This document shows positions 16,857 through 25,487 of a stretch of DNA of 64,000 nucleotides, piece after piece. Origin of the DNA: Pseudomonas fluorescens (lineage in GTDB: Bacteria; Pseudomonadota; Gammaproteobacteria; Pseudomonadales; Pseudomonadaceae); contig NZ_VCNJ01000040.1 in assembly GCF_005938625.1 (NCBI RefSeq), positions 219,099 through 283,098 of the forward strand. Reading direction: 5' to 3'. Under the pieces are notes generated by a model. It did no database searches. It was not told the DNA's origin and saw nothing but the letters and a program-made list of their open reading frames with translations. How positions within the stretch are numbered: the first letter of the stretch is position 1; every line of letters begins with the position of its first letter. Made by a program: the position numbers and the translations under genes.

Positions 16857-17338
16857 ATACGCAGCAGTGTGTCAGTTGCGGCGCCCCGGAAGGCATGGTG
16901 CATTTCAAGGGTCGAGGCGAAACCGTGAGCGCCAAGGGAATGGAGCGTCGGATCGACGATTTGTCGGGCTGGGAGTGCCAGAAGTGCGGTGAGGTCGAAT
17001 TGGACGTTGAGTGCGGGCAGCGGTATTCCGATGCATGCGATGAACTCGTTATCGCCTGCAGAAAAATGGTAGGTGACGAAATGAAAAAAATCCGTCGCAA
17101 ACTGCAGCTGACGCAAAAGGAAACTGTGCAATTACTTTCAGGGGGCGGGCACAACGCATTTTCACGATACGAACGCGGCGAGGTGCTTCCGCCGAAAGCA
17201 TTGATGCTGCTCATGCGTCTGCTGGATCGCTATCCACACTTGCTTGCCGACGCGAGAGTCTTGGCCGAAGGGGCTGATTTAAGAGGCGCTTTCAAGTTCA
17301 CTGAGCACAAAGAACAAGAACCTCTCACCACCTCCTGA
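16853..17338 (+). CDS. mqsA: Antitoxin MqsA (zinc-binding, HTH)
   Basis: A 161-residue two-domain antitoxin and autorepressor. The N-terminal zinc domain has CVSC (residues 6-9) and CQKC (residues 42-45). The C-terminal Xre-type helix-turn-helix has KIRRKLQLTQKETVQLLSGGGHNAFSRYERGEVLPPKALMLLMRLLDRYP. It is somewhat longer than the 131-residue E. coli protein because of a C-terminal tail (ADARVLAEGADLRGAFKFTEHKEQE). The ATG at 16853 overlaps the mqsR stop by 4 nt. A terminator follows. Confidence 0.93.
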   Translation: MNTQQCVSCGAPEGMVHFKGRGETVSAKGMERRIDDLSGWECQKCGEVELDVECGQRYSDACDELVIACRKMVGDEMKKIRRKLQLTQKETVQLLSGGGHNAFSRYERGEVLPPKALMLLMRLLDRYPHLLADARVLAEGADLRGAFKFTEHKEQEPLTTS

Positions 17339-17342
17339 CCCA

Positions 17343-17381
17343 TAAAAAAACAAACCCGGCACAAGGCCGGGTTCGTTTTAC
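17343..17381. terminator. Terminator shared by mqsA and aapP
   Basis: Stem AACCCGGC-acaa-GGCCGGGTT with an A-run on the left and GTTTTA on the right, between the convergent genes. Confidence 0.85.
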
Positions 17382-17391
17382 TCACAAACCA

Positions 17392-18156
17392 TCAATGCAA
17401 AATCTGACTCAAGAACAACTTCGTCCGCTCATTCTGCGGATTATCGAAGAAGTCATTCGGCGCCGCCTGCTCAACGATTTCACCCTTGTCCATGAAGATC
17501 ACGCGGTTCGCCACGGTACGGGCAAAGCCCATCTCGTGAGTCACGCAAAGCATGGTCATGCCGTCTTCCGCCAGACCGATCATGGTGTCCAGAACCTCTT
17601 TCACCATCTCCGGATCGAGTGCTGAAGTCGGCTCATCGAACAGCATGATTTTCGGCTTCATGCACAGGGCGCGGGCGATCGCTACACGCTGCTGCTGACC
17701 ACCGGACAGTTGCCCCGGAAACTTGTGCGCCTGCTCCGGAATGCGTACGCGTTCCAGGTAATGCATGGCGATTTCCTCAGCCTTGCGCTTGGGCATCTTG
17801 CGTACCCACATCGGCGCCAGGGTGCAGTTCTGCAAGATGGTCAGGTGCGGGAACAGGTTGAAGTGCTGGAACACCATGCCGACTTCACGGCGGATCGCTT
17901 CGATCTGCTTGAGGTCGTTGGTCAGTTCCACGCCATCGACGACGATGCGGCCCTGTTGGTGTTCTTCCAGACGATTGAGGCAACGAATCGTCGTCGACTT
18001 GCCGGAACCCGACGGGCCGCACAGGACGATACGCTCGCCCTGTTTGACATTGAGGTTGATGTCTTTGAGCACGTGGAACTGGCCGTACCACTTGTTGACG
18101 CCCTGCATCTGAATAATGCCTTCAGGACCTACAGGCTTTTTGATTGCTTCACTCAT
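17392..18156 (-). CDS. aapP: General L-amino-acid ABC transporter ATP-binding protein AapP
   Basis: Cytoplasmic ATPase that drives the polar amino-acid importer AapJQMP. The 254-residue protein has Walker A GPSGSGKS, the Q-loop at VFQHFNLFPHLT, signature LSGGQQQR, Walker B IMLFDEPTS and the switch His in VTHEMGFA. It is the last gene of the aap operon, 11 bp after aapM. The C-terminal NPQNERTKLFLSQILH is typical of amino-acid-importing ATPases. Confidence 0.95.
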   Translation of the reverse strand: MSEAIKKPVGPEGIIQMQGVNKWYGQFHVLKDINLNVKQGERIVLCGPSGSGKSTTIRCLNRLEEHQQGRIVVDGVELTNDLKQIEAIRREVGMVFQHFNLFPHLTILQNCTLAPMWVRKMPKRKAEEIAMHYLERVRIPEQAHKFPGQLSGGQQQRVAIARALCMKPKIMLFDEPTSALDPEMVKEVLDTMIGLAEDGMTMLCVTHEMGFARTVANRVIFMDKGEIVEQAAPNDFFDNPQNERTKLFLSQILH

Positions 18157-18167
18157 TTACACAACTC

Positions 18168-19262
18168 CTAACGCTTGTGGCCAGTGTCGAGCTTGCGTTC
18201 CAGATGCATGGAATAGCGCGACATACCAAAACAGAAAATCCAGAACACCAGGGCGGCGAACACATAGCCTTCGGTGGCCATGCCCAGCCATTTCGGATCG
18301 GCAGCGGCTTGCTTGACGCTGTTGAGCAGGTCAAAGAGGCCGATGATGATCACAAGGCTGGTGTCCTTGAACAGCGCAATGAAGGTGTTGACGATGCCGG
18401 GGATCACCAGCTTCAGGGCTTGCGGCAGGATCACCAGGCCCATCGAACGCCAGTAACCGAGGCCCATCGCCGCAGCCGCTTCGTACTGACCTTTAGGGAT
18501 CGCTTGCAGACCGCCGCGCACCACTTCGGCCACATAGGCCGACTGGAACAGGATCACGCCGATCAGCGCCCGCAGCAGCTTGTCGAAGTTCATGCCTTCC
18601 GGCAGGAACAGCGGCAGCATCACCGAAGACATGAACAGCACCGTGATCAACGGCACGCCGCGCCAGAACTCGATAAAGGTCACGCAGACCACACGAATCG
18701 CCGGCATGTTCGAACGACGAACCAGCGCCAGCACAATCCCCAGCGGCAAGGCACCGGCGATGCCGACAGTGGCGATCACCAGGGTCAGCATCAGGCCGCC
18801 CCACTGACTGGTCGCGACATTGCTCAGACCGAAACCGCCGTGCAACAGGGTGAAAGCAATGATCGGGTACAGCACCAGAAAGCTCAGCCCGTAGATCGCT
18901 TTACGCGGCACACGCGAGATGAACAATGGCGCTGCGCCGATCACCGCCAGCCACACGGTCAGGTCGACACGCCAGCGCAGCTCCGTCGGGTAGTAGCCGT
19001 ACATGAACTGGCCGAAACGCTGCTGAATGAACACCCAGCAGGCGCCGTCCTTGGTGCAGTCGGCGCGGGTGGTGCCGACCCAGTTGGCATCGACAATCGC
19101 CCAACTGAGGATCGGTGGCACCACCAGGTAGATCAGGTAAAACGCAAACAGCGTCAGCAGGGTATTGAGCCAGCTGGAGAACATGTTCGCGCGCATCCAC
19201 GCCACCACGCCGATGCTGCTGTTCGGTGGGGGCATGTCGGGTTTGAAAGTATGAGTACTCAT
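18168..19262 (-). CDS. aapM: General L-amino-acid ABC transporter permease AapM
   Basis: Inner-membrane permease, 364 residues. After a cytoplasmic N-terminus come several hydrophobic segments and the binding-protein-dependent transport signature EVVRGGLQAIPKGQYEAAAAMGLGYWRSMGLVILPQALKLVIPG, whose EAA loop docks AapP. It pairs with AapQ to form the heterodimeric channel. The large periplasmic loop (residues about 70-105, ADCTKDGACWVFIQQRFGQ) is typical of the AapM branch. Confidence 0.94.
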   Translation of the reverse strand: MSTHTFKPDMPPPNSSIGVVAWMRANMFSSWLNTLLTLFAFYLIYLVVPPILSWAIVDANWVGTTRADCTKDGACWVFIQQRFGQFMYGYYPTELRWRVDLTVWLAVIGAAPLFISRVPRKAIYGLSFLVLYPIIAFTLLHGGFGLSNVATSQWGGLMLTLVIATVGIAGALPLGIVLALVRRSNMPAIRVVCVTFIEFWRGVPLITVLFMSSVMLPLFLPEGMNFDKLLRALIGVILFQSAYVAEVVRGGLQAIPKGQYEAAAAMGLGYWRSMGLVILPQALKLVIPGIVNTFIALFKDTSLVIIIGLFDLLNSVKQAAADPKWLGMATEGYVFAALVFWIFCFGMSRYSMHLERKLDTGHKR

Positions 19263-19272
19263 GCGCTTTTCC

Positions 19273-20454
19273 TTACCGCTCGATCAGCGCAATGCGCTTG
19301 TTGTACCAGTTCATCAGCAGGGAAATGCTGATACTGATCGCCAGGTACACGCTCATGGTGATGGCAATCACCTCGATCGCCTGACCGGTCTGGTTGAGCA
19401 CGGTGCCAGCGAACAGCGAAACCATTTCCGGGTAACCGATACCGGCCGCCAGCGAAGAGTTTTTCGCCAGGTTGAGATATTGGCTCGTCAGCGGTGGAAT
19501 GATCACGCGCAGGGCTTGCGGGATGATCACCTTGCGCAGGGTCGGGCCGTTGCGCAGGCCGAGCGAACGCGCCGCTTCAGTCTGGCCGTGGCTGACCGAT
19601 TTGATCCCGGAACGCACGATCTCGGCGATGAACGCCGCGGTGTAAACGGTCAGGGCCAGGGTCAGAGCGAGCAGTTCCGGGATCAGCACCCAGCCGCCGA
19701 CGAAGTTGAAGCCTGAAAGCTTCGGCATTTCCCAATGCAGCGGTGCGCCGAAGATCAGTGCGCACAACGCCGGGATCACCAGCAAAATCGCCAGGCCCAC
19801 CCAGAACTTGTGGAACGGCACGCCGGTTTCTTCGAAGCGCTTGTTGGCCCAGCGCGTCATCAACACGATGCCGACAATGGCCACTGCGACGCTGATCACG
19901 AACGCCCAGAAACCGTCGGCAGCCAGCGCGGCCGGCATGTTCAGGCCACGGCTGCTGACGAAGAAAGTGTCGCCGAAATTGTGGCTGTTGCGCGGCCCCG
20001 GCATGGTCAGGAATACCGCGAAATACCAGAACAGAATCTGCAGCAGCGGCGGAATGTTGCGGAACACTTCCACATACACGGTCGCCAGTTTGCTGATGAT
20101 CCAGTTTTGCGACAGCCGCGCCACACCGATGATGAAACCGAGGATCGTCGCCAGAATCACGCCGATCACTGTCACCAACAAGGTATTGAGAAGACCGATG
20201 ACGAAGACGCGGGCATAGCTGTCCGCTTCGGTGTAGTCGATCAGGTGTTGAGCGATGCCGAACCCGGCACTGCGCTCCAGAAAGCCGAAACCGGAGGTAA
20301 TGCCCCGGTGCTGAAGGTTGGTTTGCGTGTTGTCGAACAAGTACCAGCCCAGCGAGACCACCGCCACAACGGTGATGATCTGGAATAGCCACGCACGCAC
20401 TCGTGGATCGCTGAGGCTGAACCTCTGCTTTGGTGCGCCGATTGAATTTTGCAT
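19273..20454 (-). CDS. aapQ: General L-amino-acid ABC transporter permease AapQ
   Basis: Inner-membrane permease, 393 residues, partner of AapM. The N-terminal membrane segment (IITVVAVVSLGWYLFDNTQTNL) precedes a long insertion containing further hydrophobic stretches, as in other AapQ/YhdX proteins. The EAA loop reads EIVRSGIKSVSHGQTEAARSLGLRNGPTLRKVIIPQALRVIIPPLTSQYL. Located between aapJ and aapM in one transcription unit. Confidence 0.94.
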   Translation of the reverse strand: MQNSIGAPKQRFSLSDPRVRAWLFQIITVVAVVSLGWYLFDNTQTNLQHRGITSGFGFLERSAGFGIAQHLIDYTEADSYARVFVIGLLNTLLVTVIGVILATILGFIIGVARLSQNWIISKLATVYVEVFRNIPPLLQILFWYFAVFLTMPGPRNSHNFGDTFFVSSRGLNMPAALAADGFWAFVISVAVAIVGIVLMTRWANKRFEETGVPFHKFWVGLAILLVIPALCALIFGAPLHWEMPKLSGFNFVGGWVLIPELLALTLALTVYTAAFIAEIVRSGIKSVSHGQTEAARSLGLRNGPTLRKVIIPQALRVIIPPLTSQYLNLAKNSSLAAGIGYPEMVSLFAGTVLNQTGQAIEVIAITMSVYLAISISISLLMNWYNKRIALIER

Positions 20455-20520
20455 GAAGTGCCCCGGAAGAAATGGAACAAGAACATCACCCGGCGGTTGG
20501 CCCGCCGGGCGATAGAACCA

Positions 20521-21552
20521 TTAGCGCACTGGTGGTGCGTACTGAATGCCGCCGTTGTTCCACAGGGCGTTCAAGCCGCGGTCGATTTCCAGCGGAGTGC
20601 TCTTGCCGAGGTTTTTCTCGAAGATTTCGCCGTAGTTGCCGACTTGTTTGACGATCTGCACAACCCAGTCTTTCGGCAGTTTCAGGTCTTTGCCGTACTC
20701 GCCGTCAGCACCGAGCATACGGGCGACGTCCGGGTTCTTGGTCGACTTGGCTTCAGCTTCGACGTTCTTCGACGTGATGCCGGCTTCTTCGGTGTTGAGC
20801 AGCGCGTAGCCAACCCAACGGACGATGGCCAGCCACTCGTCGTCGCCGTTACGTACGACCGGGCCCAGTGGTTCTTTGGAAATGGTTTCCGGCAGCACCA
20901 CGTAGTCCTTCGGCGAGGCCAGCTTGCTGCGCTGGGCGAACAGCTGGGACTTGTCGGAGGTCAGCACGTCGCAACGACCGGATTCCAGCGATTTGGCGCT
21001 TTCATCGGAGGTGTCGAAAGTGATCGGGGTGTATTTCAGACCGTTGCCACGGAAGTAGTCGGAAACGTTCAGCTCGGTGGTGGTACCGGCCTGGATGCAG
21101 ATGGTTGCACCGTCCAGCTCTTTGGCACTCTTCACGCCCAGCTTGTTGTTCACCAGGAAGCCGATGCCGTCGTAGTAGGTAATGAAGCCCGGGAATTTCA
21201 GGCCCATGCCCGCGTCGCGGGAGCTGGTCATGGTGGTGTTGCGCGACAGGATGTCGATCTCGCCCGATTGCAGCGCGGTGAAGCGCTCCTTGGCGTTCAA
21301 CTGACTGAATTTGACCTTGGTCGCGTCGCCGAATACGGCAGCGGCCACAGCGCGGCAGACGTCAGCGTCGATCCCGAGGATCTTGCCGGTCGCGTCCGGT
21401 ACCGAGAAGCCCGGCAGACCGTCGCTCACGCCACACTGCACGAAACCTTTCTTCTGCACTGCATCCAGGGTTGCACCCGCCTGAGCGAACCCGCTGACAC
21501 CGAGTACTGTTGCTGCAGTCACGATGGCCAGGGTGGATTTCAACATCTTCAT
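20521..21552 (-). CDS. aapJ: Periplasmic amino-acid-binding protein AapJ
   Basis: Family 3 solute-binding protein, 343 residues, with a Sec signal peptide (MKMLKSTLAIVTAATVLGVSGFAQA, cleavage near residue 25). The mature start ATLDAVQKKGFVQCGVSDGLPGFS and the ligand-site blocks FSQLNAKERFTALQSGEIDILSRNTT and ICIQAGTTTELNVSDYF are characteristic of AapJ/YhdW. It is the first gene of the operon, with RBS TGGAGG before the ATG, and is followed by aapQ after a 66-bp gap. Confidence 0.95.
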   Translation of the reverse strand: MKMLKSTLAIVTAATVLGVSGFAQAGATLDAVQKKGFVQCGVSDGLPGFSVPDATGKILGIDADVCRAVAAAVFGDATKVKFSQLNAKERFTALQSGEIDILSRNTTMTSSRDAGMGLKFPGFITYYDGIGFLVNNKLGVKSAKELDGATICIQAGTTTELNVSDYFRGNGLKYTPITFDTSDESAKSLESGRCDVLTSDKSQLFAQRSKLASPKDYVVLPETISKEPLGPVVRNGDDEWLAIVRWVGYALLNTEEAGITSKNVEAEAKSTKNPDVARMLGADGEYGKDLKLPKDWVVQIVKQVGNYGEIFEKNLGKSTPLEIDRGLNALWNNGGIQYAPPVR

Positions 21553-22020
21553 TCAAACCTCCAGTTTTGCTCTTGTTGTGTCGGAGCTTGAGTCCAGTCG
21601 CACCCTTTTGAGGCGTTGTTGACCCGTGTTGGCTTTTTTTGGGGTCAACCGACGTAAGACCTTCGCTATGAGTCTAGTAGGAGAAAATCCACATCATGGA
21701 CAACTCACTTCTCACCAATCGGCCGAACGGGCTGTAGCCCTTTCACGTTCGCTGCGCCCGTAGCGGCCATTGGCGAACATCCATCACCGGATTCTTTGCA
21801 ATCCCGTCGCGGGTCGTACACTGATAGTGTTACCGCCACGCGTAGGACGCTTCGTACAGAACCTTTCATAGCAAAGCCCGTACCACACCTGTCGCGGAAT
21901 CGATTCGGCGACAGGTCAATAGCAAAACTTGTAACCTTGCGACATCTTCTTAACGGATCAACCCGACGCGCACTCGAATCACGCACTTATTGAGAGCGCC
22001 CGCACATTTTTGGAGCAGAC
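21553..22020. other. Divergent aapJ-estB intergenic region
   Basis: 468 bp with no credible gene. Apart from the inverted repeat at 21618-21649 it contains a second one at 21887-21916, with arms ACCTGTCGC and GCGACAGGT. No sigma54 box was found by eye. Confidence 0.5.
21618..21649. promoter_or_regulatory. Inverted repeat upstream of aapJ
   Basis: GTTGACCC (21618-21625) and GGGTCAAC (21642-21649) flank a 16-bp spacer, about 65 bp before the aapJ start. It could be an operator of the transporter operon or a transcript hairpin. No regulator can be named. Confidence 0.4.
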
Positions 22021-22677
22021 ATGACCGAGCCCTTGATTCTTCAGCCTGTTAAGCCCGCAGACGCCTGCGTGATCTGGCTGCACGGCCTCGGCGCCGACCG
22101 CTACGACTTCCTGCCGGTCGCCGAGGCGTTGCAGGAAAGCCTGCTGAGCACGCGCTTCGTCCTGCCGCAGGCACCGACTCGTCCAGTGACGATAAATGGC
22201 GGATATGCCATGCCCAGCTGGTACGACATTAAAGCCATGAGCCCGGCGCGAGCGATCGACCGTGATGAGCTGGAAGCGTCGGCGGATCGCATCATTGAAT
22301 TGATCGAAAACGAGCGCGCCAGCGGAATAGACGCCTCGCGAATTTTCCTCGCCGGGTTTTCCCAGGGTGGCGCCGTGGTGTTGCACACCGCATTTGTGAA
22401 ATGGCAGGGGCCGTTGGGCGGTGTGCTGGCGTTGTCGACGTATGCGCCGACCTTCAGTGATGAGATGCAGCTTTCAGCCAGTCAGCAGCGGATTCCCGCG
22501 ATATGCCTGCACGGCCAGTTCGATGGCGTGGTGCAGAACTCGATGGGACGCAGTGCCTATGAGCATTTGGTGAAGCATGGTGTCACCGTGACATGGCAGG
22601 AGTACCCAATGGAGCACGAAGTGTTACCCGAGGAAATTCGCGACATCGGTGTCTGGTTGAGCGAACGCCTGCGCTAA
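22021..22677 (+). CDS. estB: Carboxylesterase EstB-like (alpha/beta hydrolase)
   Basis: Cytosolic carboxylesterase/lysophospholipase-type hydrolase of 218 residues. It closely matches the P. fluorescens carboxylesterase as I remember it, including the start MTEPLILQP.KPADACVIWLHGLGADRYDF. The triad is S114 in AGFSQGG, D168 in CLHGQFDG and H199 in PMEHEVLP. The oxyanion region is LHGLG (residues 20-24). Transcribed alone before rhlB, from which a 97-bp gap separates it. Confidence 0.93.
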   Translation: MTEPLILQPVKPADACVIWLHGLGADRYDFLPVAEALQESLLSTRFVLPQAPTRPVTINGGYAMPSWYDIKAMSPARAIDRDELEASADRIIELIENERASGIDASRIFLAGFSQGGAVVLHTAFVKWQGPLGGVLALSTYAPTFSDEMQLSASQQRIPAICLHGQFDGVVQNSMGRSAYEHLVKHGVTVTWQEYPMEHEVLPEEIRDIGVWLSERLR

Positions 22678-22774
22678 GTATCGAGATTAAAATCGCCCTT
22701 TGATCCCTCCCCCTACGCCGCGCCCGTTTCTTGCATTACACTGGCCGGCGTACATTCCTTAACCAATTGATGAG

Positions 22775-24253
22775 ATGACCGTGCTCAAAGCACTCAAGAA
22801 GATGTTCGGTAAAAGCGAGGCTGAGCAGCTCGCGCCAGTTCCCAGTGCGCCGTCGCACGCCCCCGGTCATCGCAGCGATGCCCCACAGGCCGACCGCCCC
22901 TCTCACGTAGCGGCACCGAAACACGAACCAAAACCCGCACCGGCCGCGCCAGTTGCCGCCGAGCCTGCCCCCAGCGAAGCGCCGAAACCGGCCAGACCGC
23001 GCCGCGAACCGAAGCCCAAGGCACCAGTCATCCCGTGGAAACTCGAAGATTTCGTCGTCGAGCCACAGGAAGGCAAAACCCGCTTCCATGATTTCAAACT
23101 GTCGCCAGAACTGATGCACGCCATTCAGGATCTGGGCTTCCCGTATTGCACGCCGATCCAGGCACAGGTGCTGGGCTTCACCCTCGCCGGCAAAGACGCC
23201 ATTGGCCGCGCGCAGACCGGCACCGGCAAAACCGCCGCGTTCCTGATCTCGATCATCACCCAACTGCTGCAAACGCCGCCGCCGAAAGAACGCTACATGG
23301 GCGAACCCCGTGCGCTGATCATCGCGCCGACCCGTGAGCTGGTGGTGCAGATCGCCAAGGACGCCGCTGACCTGACCAAGTACACCGGCCTCAACGTCAT
23401 GACGTTCGTTGGCGGCATGGACTTCGACAAGCAACTCAAGCACCTCGAAGCGCGCCACTGCGACATTCTTGTTGCGACCCCGGGCCGTCTGCTCGACTTC
23501 AACCAGCGCGGCGACGTGCATCTGGACATGGTCGAAGTGATGGTGCTGGACGAAGCCGACCGCATGCTCGACATGGGTTTCATCCCGCAAGTGCGGCAGA
23601 TCATTCGCCAGACCCCGCCGAAGTCCGAGCGCCAGACCCTGCTGTTCTCCGCGACCTTCACCGAAGACGTGATGAACCTCGCCAAGCAGTGGACTACCGA
23701 CCCGTCGATCGTCGAGATCGAGTCGCAGAACGTGGCCAACGAAAACGTCGAGCAGCACATCTACGCGGTGGCCGGTGCCGACAAATACAAACTGCTCTAC
23801 AACCTGGTCAACGATAACGGCTGGGAGCGGGTCATCGTATTTGCCAACCGCAAGGACGAAGTGCGTCGTATCGAAGAACGTCTGGTGCGCGACGGCATCA
23901 ACGCCGCGCAACTGTCCGGCGATGTGCCGCAACACAAGCGCATCAAAACCCTGGAAGGTTTCCGCGAAGGCAAGATTCGCGTGCTGGTCGCCACCGATGT
24001 AGCCGGTCGCGGCATCCACATCGACGGCATCAGCCACGTAATCAACTTCACCCTGCCGGAAGTTCCCGACGACTACGTGCACCGCATCGGCCGGACCGGT
24101 CGTGCCGGCGCCGATGGCGTGTCGATCAGCTTCGCCGGTGAGGACGACTCCTACCAGTTGCCGTCCATCGAAGAGAAGCTCGGTCGCAAGATCAGCTGTG
24201 AAACGCCGCCAACGCATCTGTTGCGTGCGGTTGAGCGCAAGCGTCCGCAGTAA
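22775..24253 (+). CDS. rhlB: DEAD-box ATP-dependent RNA helicase RhlB
   Basis: RNA helicase associated with RNA degradation, 492 residues. A low-complexity Pro/Ala/Lys N-terminal extension (about residues 15-88) precedes the helicase core. Motifs in order: the Q motif (GFPYCTPIQAQ), AQTGTGKT (146-153), PTRELVVQIA, D259-EAD, SAT, and HRIGRTGR. Pseudomonas RhlB proteins carry such extended N-termini. The following terminator ends the unit. In P. aeruginosa rhlB also precedes the dau operon. Confidence 0.95.
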   Translation: MTVLKALKKMFGKSEAEQLAPVPSAPSHAPGHRSDAPQADRPSHVAAPKHEPKPAPAAPVAAEPAPSEAPKPARPRREPKPKAPVIPWKLEDFVVEPQEGKTRFHDFKLSPELMHAIQDLGFPYCTPIQAQVLGFTLAGKDAIGRAQTGTGKTAAFLISIITQLLQTPPPKERYMGEPRALIIAPTRELVVQIAKDAADLTKYTGLNVMTFVGGMDFDKQLKHLEARHCDILVATPGRLLDFNQRGDVHLDMVEVMVLDEADRMLDMGFIPQVRQIIRQTPPKSERQTLLFSATFTEDVMNLAKQWTTDPSIVEIESQNVANENVEQHIYAVAGADKYKLLYNLVNDNGWERVIVFANRKDEVRRIEERLVRDGINAAQLSGDVPQHKRIKTLEGFREGKIRVLVATDVAGRGIHIDGISHVINFTLPEVPDDYVHRIGRTGRAGADGVSISFAGEDDSYQLPSIEEKLGRKISCETPPTHLLRAVERKRPQ

Positions 24254-24264
24254 GCGACGTTTAG

Positions 24265-24303
24265 CAGAAAAGCGCAGCCGGCAACGGACTGCGCTTTTTT
24301 TTG
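24265..24303 (+). terminator. Terminator of rhlB
   Basis: Stem AAGCGCAG-ccggcaacgga-CTGCGCTT followed by a run of T, about 15 nt after the rhlB stop. Confidence 0.88.
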
Positions 24304-24388
24304 CCCGGCATTTGATCAGGTGCTTGCGAGAGAAAACTAAAAGTCCATAATGGACAAATTAGTTTAGATCTAGACTCCGGAGCCTGAC

Positions 24389-25339
24389 ATGTCCGATACA
24401 CCCTACGTGATAGACCAGCATCGGGCCCGCGAGTTGTTGGTGCGCATCGATGTGCCGCAGATCCTGCGCAAGCTGTTTCGCGACCTTGCCGCGGGAAATG
24501 CCGTGCAGCCTGCGCAACAACTGGTGGAATTCCCGCAGGGTGCCGGCGACTTCATCAACTATCTGGGCGTGCTGGCTGAAGACGGCGTGTACGGCATGAA
24601 GACCTCGCCGTACATCGTTCGCGAGCAAGGTGCGCTGGTGACGGCGTGGACGCTGCTGATGTCGATGAAAACCGGCCAACCGCTGCTGCTCTGCGATGCC
24701 GGTGAACTGACCACCGCGCGCACCGCTGCGACCACTGCCGTGGCGGTCGACGCCCTCGCGCCGCTGAATGCCACGCGACTGGCGATCATCGGCAGCGGCA
24801 AGGTTGCGCAGGCGCATCTGCATTACGTGAAGTCTCTGCGTGACTGGCAGAGCATCAGTTTGTATTCGCCAAGTCTGTCCGCCGACGCGCAAACCCAGGC
24901 ACTGTTGAAAGCCATCACGCCCAATCTGAAGATCGCTGACAGCAGTGATGCGGCCATCGCCGAGGCTGATGTGATCATGCTGTGCACCTCGTCCGCCGGC
25001 CCGGTCATCGATCCTGCCGCATTGAGCAAACCGGCCCTGATCACCTCGATCAGCACCAACGCCCCGCGCGCCCACGAAGTACCACCGCAGAGCCTCAACG
25101 ACATGCAGGTGTGGTGCGACTATCGTCTGACCACGCCGGGGTCGGCGGGGGAGATGTTGATCGCCGCAGAACAGCATGGCTGGAGCAAGGATTCGATTGT
25201 CGGCGATCTCGCCGACTTGCTCAGCGAGAAAGTCCAGCGGCCCGATTACGATCGTCACGTGTTCTTCCGTTCAATCGGCCTTGGCCTGGAAGACATTGCC
25301 CTGGCCAATGCGGTTTATCTCCTCCATCACCAGAATTAA
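24389..25339 (+). CDS. dauB: NAD(P)H-dependent anabolic L-arginine dehydrogenase DauB (OCD/mu-crystallin family)
   Basis: Reduces 2-ketoarginine and ammonia to L-arginine, completing the two-step conversion of D-arginine made by DauA. The 316-residue protein has the ornithine-cyclodeaminase fold: substrate domain with GVYGMKTSPYIVRE (Lys at the expected catalytic site), then the Rossmann motif IIGSGKVAQAH (about residues 133-143), and GDLADLLS near the end. The position rhlB-dauB-dauA-dauR matches P. aeruginosa, which is why I prefer DauB to a generic ornithine cyclodeaminase. A REPIN separates it from dauA. Confidence 0.9.
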   Translation: MSDTPYVIDQHRARELLVRIDVPQILRKLFRDLAAGNAVQPAQQLVEFPQGAGDFINYLGVLAEDGVYGMKTSPYIVREQGALVTAWTLLMSMKTGQPLLLCDAGELTTARTAATTAVAVDALAPLNATRLAIIGSGKVAQAHLHYVKSLRDWQSISLYSPSLSADAQTQALLKAITPNLKIADSSDAAIAEADVIMLCTSSAGPVIDPAALSKPALITSISTNAPRAHEVPPQSLNDMQVWCDYRLTTPGSAGEMLIAAEQHGWSKDSIVGDLADLLSEKVQRPDYDRHVFFRSIGLGLEDIALANAVYLLHHQN

Positions 25340-25353
25340 GCCTGATGCAATCC

Positions 25354-25444
25354 ATGTGGGAGCGAGCTTGCTCGCGAATGCGGTCTGACATTCACCGAAT
25401 GTGTTGACTGATAGATCGCTTTCGCGAGCAAGCTCGCTCCCACA
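25354..25444. repeat. REPIN inside the dau operon
   Basis: Inverted arms GTGGGAGCGAGCTTGCTCGC / GCGAGCAAGCTCGCTCCCAC between dauB and dauA. A stable RNA hairpin at this point could alter the ratio of the two gene products. Confidence 0.9.
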
Positions 25445-25487
25445 GGGATTGCGTGTATTTTCATATTTCGAGCATCAGGAGACCTTC

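Noticed and set aside
18144..19331. 395-codon plus-strand frame over aapM
   Set aside because: Antisense shadow; the permease motifs lie on the minus strand.
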